Notes under the pieces: model-generated | What the model was told of the DNA's origin: nothing | Database searches by the model: none | What the model saw: only the letters and a program-made list of their open reading frames with translations | Assembly: GCA_964556895.1 (NCBI GenBank) | Contig: CAZKYC010000068.1 | Location: forward strand, 1 to 25,766 | Length of the DNA stretch: 25,766 nt | Reading direction: 5' to 3' | DNA from: Hinthialibacter sp964556895 | GTDB taxonomy: Bacteria > Hinthialibacterota > Hinthialibacteria > Hinthialibacterales > Hinthialibacteraceae | Part shown: piece after piece, positions 8,497 through 14,933 of the stretch | Layout of the letters: each line of letters opens with the position of its first letter | How positions within the stretch are numbered: position 1 is the stretch's first letter | Program-made: the position numbers and the translations under genes

Positions 8497-8516
8497 AACG
8501 GAACTAGTTTTCCGTT
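8497..8516 (+). promoter_or_regulatory. Probable ArsR operator upstream of arsR
   Basis: AACGGAA (8497-8503) and TTCCGTT (8510-8516) are a perfect 7-bp inverted repeat. Their junction contains a second perfect palindrome, AACTAGTT (8502-8509). It is 26 bases before the arsR ATG, the usual place for ArsR autoregulation. The palindrome is seen; its binding by ArsR is inference. Confidence 0.5.
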
Positions 8517-8542
8517 AAATGGCGAAATAATGGAAGCCAAAG

Positions 8543-8980
8543 ATGGCCATGTTGAAAACGGTTTTACCCATATTCAAAGCGCTTGGCGACGAAAACCGGG
8601 TGCGCATCCTGATGGCGCTGCGCGGCGGTGAACTCTGCGCCTGCCAGATTATCGAACTACTGGGGCTGGCGCCGTCTACCGTCTCGAAGCATCTCTCCAT
8701 TCTCAAACACGCAGGGCTGGTCGAATCGCGCAAAGACGGCCGATGGATCAATTTCAAACTCGCCAGCCAAGACAACCCGCCCGCGCGCGACGTAATTGAG
8801 TTGGTCTCTGTCTCAACCAAGAACGATGAACAAATCAAATTTGACCAAAAGCGCTTGAAGGCGATATTGTCGATTGACCCTGAAACGCTGTGCCGCCGTC
8901 AGGCCGAAACCCGAGAATCCGGCGAGGCGTGTTGCTCGAGCGACCTTGGCGCCGCATCCAAAACAATTCGCAACAACTAG
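8543..8980 (+). CDS. arsR: ArsR-family arsenic-responsive repressor
   Basis: 145 residues with an ArsR/SmtB winged helix. FKALGDENRVRILMAL (11-26) begins the dimer/HTH core, APSTVSKHLSILKHAGLVE (43-61) is the recognition region, and ESRKDGRWINFKL (61-73) is the wing. ELCAC (30-34) carries Cys32 and Cys34, matching the As(III)-binding ELCVC site of classical ArsR, so arsenite would release it from DNA. The C-terminal extension (~80-145) adds Cys117 and the pair Cys130-Cys131. GGAAG at 8532-8536 lies 6 bases before the ATG at 8543. It likely controls itself and the arsenic genes downstream. Confidence 0.88.
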   Translation: MAMLKTVLPIFKALGDENRVRILMALRGGELCACQIIELLGLAPSTVSKHLSILKHAGLVESRKDGRWINFKLASQDNPPARDVIELVSVSTKNDEQIKFDQKRLKAILSIDPETLCRRQAETRESGEACCSSDLGAASKTIRNN

Positions 8981-9015
8981 CAACACAAATCTGCTTCCAC
9001 GGGGGGGGGGAAGGC

Positions 9016-9126
9016 GATGAACATACCAGTGAAATTCACGGACAAGCCGAAGCGCTGGATCATTACCGCCGCGTAAGAGATGAAATTCGCGATTACATAG
9101 ATAGCGTGCCAGAGAGTTTGACATAA
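9016..9126 (+). pseudogene. Likely C-terminal remnant of LMW-phosphatase-type arsenate reductase
   Basis: The frame ending at the TAA of 9124-9126 reads GQAEALDHYRRVRDEIRDYI near its end. This resembles the last helix of arsenate reductases of the low-molecular-weight tyrosine phosphatase type (consensus of the kind GTEEE...FRRVRDEI). The N-terminal CxxxxxR phosphatase loop is absent. Immediately upstream is a run of ten G (9001-9010) and unrelated sequence. Position between arsR and arsM supports a broken arsC. The match is short and made by eye, so it remains tentative. Confidence 0.4.
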
Positions 9127-9171
9127 AATAGTAAAACGGCTTCATGTACGAAGAGTGGGCTTTCGTTTCTT

Positions 9172-9230
9172 GATCGTGACTGGAAATTTTAATTCAATTT
9201 GAGAGAACGTATCCAAATCCCGGATGAGCC
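9172..9230 (+). repeat. Repeat family R1, copy C (tail only)
   Basis: Bases 9181-9230 match 49 of 50 bases of the tail of copy B, and GATCGTG at 9172-9178 matches copy A. No stem-loop unit precedes it, so the tail occurs independently. The one difference creates an in-frame TGA, showing that the frame open in copies A and B is not a conserved gene. Confidence 0.75.
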
Positions 9231-9340
9231 TGAAATAGGAAGAATTAGGCGAGGTACTTCGCAAAGGGAAAATTCTGGGCCTGTCGCTGGTTCAAAATTG
9301 GGTGATTGACCCCGTTGCGTTCTATTTTCAAACCAAATTT

Positions 9341-9369
9341 TTACCAACCCCGTCCGCCAGTGATACAAT
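9341..9369 (+). promoter_or_regulatory. Sigma-70-type promoter of arsM
   Basis: TTACCA (9341-9346), 17 bases, then TACAAT (9364-9369) preceded by TGA as an extended -10. Transcription would start near 9376, just before AGGAG at 9382-9386 and the arsM ATG at 9394. This suggests arsM can be transcribed independently of arsR. Confidence 0.5.
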
Positions 9370-9393
9370 AGATGCAAACATAGGAGAAACGAC

Positions 9394-10275
9394 ATGAGTT
9401 CAATTCAACAAACCATTCAACACGATGAAGTACGCCAGAAGGTGCGCGACGGCTATGGCCAGATCGCCGAGCAAGAAGGCTCTTGTTGCGGGCCGTCGTC
9501 ATGCTGCGGCTCTGACGCCGGCGAAGCGGCGGTCGAACTGGCCCAGTCGGTGGGCTATGACCTCGACGATCTTCAGTCGCTGCCCGACGGCGCCAACATG
9601 GGCTTGTCGTGCGGCAACCCGGTGGCGCTGGCGTCGCTCAAGCTCGGCGAAGTCGTCGTCGACTTGGGCAGCGGCGGCGGCTTTGACATCTTTATCGCCG
9701 GACGCAAAGTCGGCCCCCAGGGTCGCGCCATTGGCGTCGACATGACCCCCCAGATGCTCGCCAAAGCGCGCAAGAACGCGCTGAATTATCAAGAATCGAC
9801 CGGCATGGACAATGTCGAATTTCGCCTCGGCGAAATCGAACACCTGCCTCTGGCTGACAATAGCGTCGATGTGATGATCTCGAATTGTGTGATCAATCTG
9901 TCTCCCGACAAACCACAGGTGTGGTGTGAGATCGCCCGCGTGTTGAAACTGGGCGGACGCGTAGCCGTATCTGATTTGGCATTGAAGAAACCGCTGCCCG
10001 AACCCGTGCGCGAAAAGGTCGAAGCGCTGATTGGCTGTATCGCCGGCGCGGTGTTGATTGACGAAACCAAACAGATGGCCGAAGCGGCGGGGCTGGGGTG
10101 TATTCGCCTTGAAGAAAAAGCCGACTACATCGAAAAGATGACCGACATGAAAGACCCCCTGTATCAGAGCATCCAACAACACTTCGGCGAAGGCGAGTCG
10201 ATCAGCGATTATGTGGTCAGCCTCAATGTTTCGGCGGCCAAACCTGACCCCAACGCCAAAGGCTGTTGTTGTTAG
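9394..10275 (+). CDS. arsM: Arsenite S-adenosylmethionine methyltransferase
   Basis: It methylates As(III) with S-adenosylmethionine to methylated arsenicals, a cytoplasmic detoxification step. Of 293 residues, motif I DLGSGGGFD is at 90-98. The three catalytic arsenic-binding cysteines of the family are present: Cys73 in GLSCGNP, Cys165 in ISNCVINL and Cys215 in IGCIAG. LSPDKPQVWCEIARVLKLGGR (169-189) is typical ArsM. Extra cysteine pairs lie at 31-32 and 37-38, and the protein ends in CCC, likely additional thiol sites that gather arsenic. AGGAG lies 7 bases before the ATG. It has its own promoter and lies 413 bases after arsR; that gap holds an ArsC-like remnant and an R1 tail. Confidence 0.94.
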   Translation: MSSIQQTIQHDEVRQKVRDGYGQIAEQEGSCCGPSSCCGSDAGEAAVELAQSVGYDLDDLQSLPDGANMGLSCGNPVALASLKLGEVVVDLGSGGGFDIFIAGRKVGPQGRAIGVDMTPQMLAKARKNALNYQESTGMDNVEFRLGEIEHLPLADNSVDVMISNCVINLSPDKPQVWCEIARVLKLGGRVAVSDLALKKPLPEPVREKVEALIGCIAGAVLIDETKQMAEAAGLGCIRLEEKADYIEKMTDMKDPLYQSIQQHFGEGESISDYVVSLNVSAAKPDPNAKGCCC

Positions 10276-10369
10276 TTATGGCAGAGAATGGCTTGGCGCC
10301 GATGAGAGCAAGCAGATAGTTGAAACTGACCCTCAGTAGACGTTTTCAATAGACAAACGCATGCTGTGA

Positions 10370-10831
10370 TTAAACGCCAAACTGAGTGAAGTGGTGATTG
10401 ATATGTAGGCCATTCAACCGCTGGCTGGAACGCAGCGTCATTGGCCCAAAAAACATGTGAATAAACACTCTGTCTGGTTCATGTTCACATAAATTCAGGT
10501 AGGTTTCAGTTTGTCTGATAAATTTGACGCGCTCCAATTCAAATTTATCTTCAGGATCTGGCGTGATAACATCAGGCGCTTTCACATTTCGTGGAAACGA
10601 CGGCAAAACATACATAACTAGATTCTTAATTAGATATCGCGAAATAAACGTACTTTCATCTTTCAAATCATGCATGCCCATTGCCGCTTCAGTCACAAAG
10701 GTCAAATGCGCCAACATCTGGGCAGGCGACATCGTTCCCCACACTGGCGAAGAATTTGGTGTAAGGTTTGATAAACGGTCTTCAAAAACTGGCCAATTAC
10801 TTTTTGTTAGTCTCACTTGCCTAATCCTCAC
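10370..10831 (-). CDS. DUF1569 (DinB-like) protein
   Basis: About 150 residues matching the DUF1569 family of DinB-like four-helix proteins: LTPNSSPVWGTMSPAQMLAHL near the N-terminus and GLHINHHFTQFGV at the end. The histidines of the AHL and NHH motifs are the putative metal ligands. Function is unknown; relatives of the fold include thiol-dependent metalloenzymes. Two GTG starts are possible. 10831 overlaps the enolase gene by 11 bases, while 10816 has GAGG 9 bases upstream and would begin 4 bases after the enolase stop. Either way it is translationally close to the upstream gene and is the last gene of a three-gene operon. It converges on arsM with a 94-base spacer that shows no clear terminator. 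Confidence 0.75.
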   Translation of the reverse strand: MRIRQVRLTKSNWPVFEDRLSNLTPNSSPVWGTMSPAQMLAHLTFVTEAAMGMHDLKDESTFISRYLIKNLVMYVLPSFPRNVKAPDVITPDPEDKFELERVKFIRQTETYLNLCEHEPDRVFIHMFFGPMTLRSSQRLNGLHINHHFTQFGV

Positions 10832-12074
10832 TCACCTGGCGGTTGGCGTCGTTGAGCCAATCGGGGTTGATGCGCACGCCCCAGCCTGGATGCGCGTTGG
10901 GGACCATTACCTTCCCGTCTTTGACCGCAAGCGTAGGTTCATACAAATTGTTCGTCCAGGGCGTTGGTTCGATGCTGTACTCGACATGGCGCCCGGCGTT
11001 GGCAATTGCGCCAAAGACATGCAGGGTATAGACCGTCACCATCGCCAGGTTGGCCGAATGAGGCACGCATTTCATCCCGGCTTCTTTGGCCATCGCCGCG
11101 ACGCGCAGCGTGCGTACGACTCCGCCCAGATACAAGATGTCTGGTTGGACGATATCCACCGCCCCCATGGCGATCATGCGCCGCCATTGGCCGAGGTCGT
11201 TGTCTTGTTCGCCGCCCGCGACCGGGCAGGTTAACGCTTTGGTGACTTCCGCCGTCCATTCGAGTTCCCAATAGGGGCAGGGCTCTTCAAAATGGCTGTA
11301 GCCGTTGTCTTCCATCAGGCGGCCGATTTTGATGGCGGCGGGCGGGGTGTAACCGCTGTTGCCGTCGACCAACAAGTCGACCTTATCGCCCAGCGCCTTG
11401 CGAACCGTCGGCACGATCTCTTCGCTGCGTCCCGGCCATTTGTCTTTGTCGCGTCCGTTCTCGACGCCGACGCGAACCTTAAAGGCTGGATAGCCAAACT
11501 CGTCGCGCAGTTTTACCAACCGGGCGGCTTCGTCTTTGGGCGTGATCGTGCGGCTCATGCTGGAGCCATACACTGGAACCGGGCGCGGCGTTCCGCCCAG
11601 AAGTTCACAGACGGTTTTGTTCTCGCGTCTGCCAAACCAGTCCCAGATTGCGGTTTCAAGCCCAGACAACCCGCGGCAGACATACGACCAGGGGTATTTG
11701 TAATTTGCTTCGATACAACGGTCGACCAGGTTGTCTAAAGAAGCCGGGTCTTTCCCCAACACATGATACGCCAACTTTCGATGGACGATCTGGGCCGATA
11801 AGTCGGCGTCGTAGGTCGAGACTTGGCCCCAGCCTTCGCCGCCGTCGTCGGTCTCAACCCGAACAAACGCCAGAGTGGAGCCTTTTGAATAGGTTTCGAT
11901 TTTGACGATTTTTTGTCCGGTCGGCTGCTTCAACACATCGGGACGTTGATATGACTTGCTGCGTCCCAGATGAAAATAGTTATTTGATTGCGCGTCAGCG
12001 CTTTCATGGCTACCCAACACGCTCGCCGTCCCCGCAGCAAGCCCGCCGAAAAACGTTCTTCGATTGGTTTTCAT
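10821..12074 (-). CDS. Tat-exported enolase-superfamily (mandelate racemase/muconate lactonizing type) protein
   Basis: Enolase-superfamily enzymes abstract a proton alpha to a carboxylate; members include sugar acid dehydratases and racemases. The 417-residue protein starts with a Tat signal (NRRTFFGGLAAG at 4-15, Arg5-Arg6). The capping domain then leads to the barrel motifs: AFKVRVG (198-203, Lys199 and Arg201), VDGNSG (236-241, Asp237 ligand), HFEEP (261-265, Glu ligand), GGEQDN (287-292, Glu289 ligand), VQPDILYLGG (309-318) and CVPHS (336-340, His339 as likely base). ATG 12074 is chosen because GAGGTGA lies 6 bases upstream; a GTG at 12083 would overlap it. It follows a small protein gene by 19 bases. 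An acid sugar substrate is plausible given the carbohydrate island upstream, but the exact reaction is not determinable. Confidence 0.85.
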   Translation of the reverse strand: MKTNRRTFFGGLAAGTASVLGSHESADAQSNNYFHLGRSKSYQRPDVLKQPTGQKIVKIETYSKGSTLAFVRVETDDGGEGWGQVSTYDADLSAQIVHRKLAYHVLGKDPASLDNLVDRCIEANYKYPWSYVCRGLSGLETAIWDWFGRRENKTVCELLGGTPRPVPVYGSSMSRTITPKDEAARLVKLRDEFGYPAFKVRVGVENGRDKDKWPGRSEEIVPTVRKALGDKVDLLVDGNSGYTPPAAIKIGRLMEDNGYSHFEEPCPYWELEWTAEVTKALTCPVAGGEQDNDLGQWRRMIAMGAVDIVQPDILYLGGVVRTLRVAAMAKEAGMKCVPHSANLAMVTVYTLHVFGAIANAGRHVEYSIEPTPWTNNLYEPTLAVKDGKVMVPNAHPGWGVRINPDWLNDANRQVSED

Positions 12075-12093
12075 TTTATTCACCTCAAATCAA

Positions 12094-12372
12094 TCATTCT
12101 CGATTGGAGAATTGTTGTTTCATGGTCCGTTCATACTCAGAAAAGTATTGTTGAATCACCGGCAGGTCAAAGCGACCCAAGATGCTGGTATTGGGCTCGC
12201 GCTCTAACAGAAATTTGAAAGACGATTCAACCAATGCTTCTTTTGTGATAGAACCACTTGTGAGTGTTTGATAGTACGAATCATCCAACGTAACAGTGTG
12301 GGTCGTTGTAGACGAACTCGAGACGGTGACTTCAAACGTGTTGGCGTCATTAGCCGAAACGTGTATTGACAT
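12094..12372 (-). CDS. Small conserved protein of unknown function
   Basis: 92 residues. An N-terminal Thr/Ser-rich beta-like segment (SIHVSANDANTFEVTVSSSS) is followed by a helical C-terminal part containing ALVESSFKFLLEREPNTSIL and RFDLPVIQQYFSEYE. I recognise the FLLEREP...SIL..FDL..I..YF.EY pattern as a recurring small hypothetical protein of bacteria but know no function. The start is clear: AGGAG lies 6 bases before ATG 12372. There is no signal peptide. It is the first gene of the operon with the enolase-like and DUF1569 genes. The 150-base region before it contains G-rich runs and no convincing promoter. Confidence 0.75.
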   Translation of the reverse strand: MSIHVSANDANTFEVTVSSSSTTTHTVTLDDSYYQTLTSGSITKEALVESSFKFLLEREPNTSILGRFDLPVIQQYFSEYERTMKQQFSNRE

Positions 12373-12522
12373 GGTTTGCTCCTAGACATCTATGTCTTGT
12401 TTGGACGCCTCTCCCAAGATGGGGGGAGACACAGAGGGGGGGAAGACCTTTCAATTGATTGCAATGTAACAAACACCCCCACCTTAATCCTCCTCCAGAC
12501 TTGAGGGGAGGGGCGGAATAAG

Positions 12523-14919
12523 TTAACGATCAACCTCGCTGCGCGGCCACACCCGCCATTCTAAAATACCCGCGCTGTATCCATCCTGCAACGTCACTTC
12601 GATGCGCAGCGCTTCGGTTTCGACCGGGCCAAATTCAACCCGGTTAAAACGGTCTACCCCGACGCCATACTCGCTGGCGAAGGGCGCTGCGTTCCATTCG
12701 CCGCCGTCGCGATAGAGCAGCCGCCAACCCAATGGCGCGCGGCAGCCGCCCTTGCCCGTGTCGTCAAACCAATAGACTTCAACCGCTGATATGATTTGTT
12801 TATCGTTAAAATCATACTGCGCCCATTCGCGCGTCCCTTTGTTGTCCCACCAGGTAAACCGTGGGACCGATGTATCGTTTGACGCCTTGGGTTTAATCTG
12901 GTCATTGAGCGCTGACAGCAGGTTGTCTCGCTGGCGATGAGAGACAGAAACCTCGCTCTCGCTGGCGATGGTGACTGGCGGCGCCAAGGCGGAATGTTCC
13001 GCCAACCAAACCGTCATGGCGCCCGAGTCGCGGTTGTCCCACGCGTAATAGGGAATCGCCGTGAATACAGCGCTGCGCGGCGAAAGGGCCGGGCGATATA
13101 AGGTATCGTCCCAGCCGTCGAATGTGTTGTACTGAGCGTCTCCATGCAGCGTAACCACACCGCCCAGTAAGTCTTCGTTGTAGCGCCAATCGACAGGCTC
13201 ATCCCGCGACACCGCCAGATGATGGACGCCCACTTCGTTATCCATTTCCTCTAAACAATAGATGATAGGGCCTCGCTGTAAGGCGGCCTTGCCTTTGGTT
13301 GAATCGACGAACGGGTGCGCTTCGATGCGCCTCACTTCCATTGGCAACTCGAGCGAGACTTCATCGCCGCGTTTCCATTTGCGATGGATGACTGCGTATC
13401 CATTGCGTTCTACATAACCAGTCTTTCTGCCATTCACGTTGACAACAGGCGCGTCGCACCATTCAGGCAGCCTCAGCGCCGCTTCAAATTCAACTGACGA
13501 TTCAGGCTCTACCGAAACCGTTACATTTCCATACCAGGGTAATTCTGATTCGATTCTAAACGAGACCGGTTGCTCTTTTAACTCGACCGTTGTTTGGCTG
13601 CCGATGTATTGGTTGATATATACGCCTTCATCATTCACGCCATAGATGGCGCCGCCGATTTGTGGAACAAACCGCGCTACATTGGGCGGACAACACGCGC
13701 AATCATACCAAGCCTGGCGATGGTGAGCGTGGTTTGGGTCGGCGTTGACGCCGCCGGGGTGATACCCATTGGCGCCGTGGGTCGACATCGGATTTCGGTA
13801 ATTAAACAAATCGCCCTCAAGCGACACGCCCGCCAACACCCCGTTGTAGACTACGCGTTCCCACAGGTCGGCGTATTTGGCGTCGGCGAACAACTGGGTC
13901 AGCCGCTGGTTATACATCGCCAGCGCAATCGACGCGCAGGTTTCGGAGTATGAACGGTCGTTGGGCAGGTCATAGCCGCTCGAAAACCCTTCGCCGTGCC
14001 CGGTGACGCCGATGCCGCCGGTGACATACATCTTTCTCAGCGTCAGGTCGTTCCAGATGCGTTTCATGGCGCCGTAATAGCCTTGGTCGCGGTTGATGGC
14101 GGCGATGTCAGCGACGCCGCAGAACAGATACATCGCCCTGACCGCGTGCCCGTTCACTTCGCTTTGCTGCCCAACGGGCAGATGGTCTTGGGCGTAATTG
14201 TCTTGCGGCTCACGGCCTTCGGTATGGCCGCGTTCGTCGACAAAAAATTTCGCCAAATCAAAGTAACGCGTTTCGCCCGTCAGTCGATAGAGTTTGACCA
14301 GCGCCAGTTCGATTTCTTCATGGCCAGGCACGTCGCGCCGCTGGTCGGGGCCGAAAATCGAGTCGATCAAGTCAGCAAAGCGAACCGCCGCGTCGAGTAA
14401 CACTCGCTTGTTTGTCGCTTGATAGTAAGCGACCCCCGCTTCGATCAGATGCCCCGCGCAATACAGTTCATGCCTGACGCGCAAGTTAGTCCATTTGTTG
14501 TCTGGCTCAACCAGCGTGTAATAGGTATTGAGATAGCCGTCGTTTTCCTGGGCGGCGGCGATGATGTCGATATACTTGTCGACGCGCGCTTCGAGTTGGG
14601 CGTCTGGCTTCAGGGCCAGCGCGTGGGCGGCGCCTTCGATGGCTTTGTATACGTCAGAGTCGTTAAAATAGATGCCCTCAAATTCGCCTGCTTCCAGCCC
14701 CGCCGCCTTGGCGAAGTTGCTGATGCGGCCCGTACGTTCACACCAATCCAACACATGCGGTACAGTTGACGCATGGTTGGCGTGAAGCCGCCGCGTCCAA
14801 AACGCATCGTCAATTTCAACTTGATTGAACGGAACCGCATGAAACGCAGGTGAGGCAAACACCGTTGTTGGAACCATTACCGTGATAGAGAGAAGAAATA
14901 AGATCGTTGTTTGTTTCAT
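12523..14919 (-). CDS. Secreted GH127 beta-L-arabinofuranosidase with C-terminal discoidin-like domain
   Basis: It would release beta-linked L-arabinofuranose from arabino-oligosaccharides or glycoproteins. A signal peptide (1-22, ending VFA) precedes the (alpha/alpha)6 catalytic domain of PF07944/DUF1680. The zinc-thiolate site is complete: Glu310 in GHGEGF, Glu326 and Cys328 in YSETCAS, and Cys409-Cys410 in CACCPPN, with the first Cys of that pair the expected nucleophile. This arrangement matches Bifidobacterium HypBA1. Beta-sandwich regions follow (~430-600), and residues from ~670 form a discoidin/CBM-like domain (WWDNKGTREWAQYDF, EVYWFDD, LRIEV). AGGAGG lies 7 bases before ATG 14919. 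It starts 14 bases after the upstream GH-like gene ends, so the two are one operon. At 798 residues it is longer than single-domain family members because of the C-terminal domain. GH146 is an alternative class. Confidence 0.88.
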   Translation of the reverse strand: MKQTTILFLLSITVMVPTTVFASPAFHAVPFNQVEIDDAFWTRRLHANHASTVPHVLDWCERTGRISNFAKAAGLEAGEFEGIYFNDSDVYKAIEGAAHALALKPDAQLEARVDKYIDIIAAAQENDGYLNTYYTLVEPDNKWTNLRVRHELYCAGHLIEAGVAYYQATNKRVLLDAAVRFADLIDSIFGPDQRRDVPGHEEIELALVKLYRLTGETRYFDLAKFFVDERGHTEGREPQDNYAQDHLPVGQQSEVNGHAVRAMYLFCGVADIAAINRDQGYYGAMKRIWNDLTLRKMYVTGGIGVTGHGEGFSSGYDLPNDRSYSETCASIALAMYNQRLTQLFADAKYADLWERVVYNGVLAGVSLEGDLFNYRNPMSTHGANGYHPGGVNADPNHAHHRQAWYDCACCPPNVARFVPQIGGAIYGVNDEGVYINQYIGSQTTVELKEQPVSFRIESELPWYGNVTVSVEPESSVEFEAALRLPEWCDAPVVNVNGRKTGYVERNGYAVIHRKWKRGDEVSLELPMEVRRIEAHPFVDSTKGKAALQRGPIIYCLEEMDNEVGVHHLAVSRDEPVDWRYNEDLLGGVVTLHGDAQYNTFDGWDDTLYRPALSPRSAVFTAIPYYAWDNRDSGAMTVWLAEHSALAPPVTIASESEVSVSHRQRDNLLSALNDQIKPKASNDTSVPRFTWWDNKGTREWAQYDFNDKQIISAVEVYWFDDTGKGGCRAPLGWRLLYRDGGEWNAAPFASEYGVGVDRFNRVEFGPVETEALRIEVTLQDGYSAGILEWRVWPRSEVDR

Positions 14920-14933
14920 TGCTGGCCTCCTAT

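Noticed and set aside
9499..10182. 227-codon minus-strand frame opposite arsM, and similar long antisense frames opposite the GH127 and permease genes
   Set aside because: These are shadows of GC-biased genes. The sense-strand proteins carry full family motifs and the antisense ones carry none.
12421..12515. G-rich then C/T-rich spacer as a terminator or CRISPR-like repeat
   Set aside because: Pairing between the blocks is imperfect with no T-tract, and there are no regularly spaced units. No CRISPR array is seen anywhere in the window.
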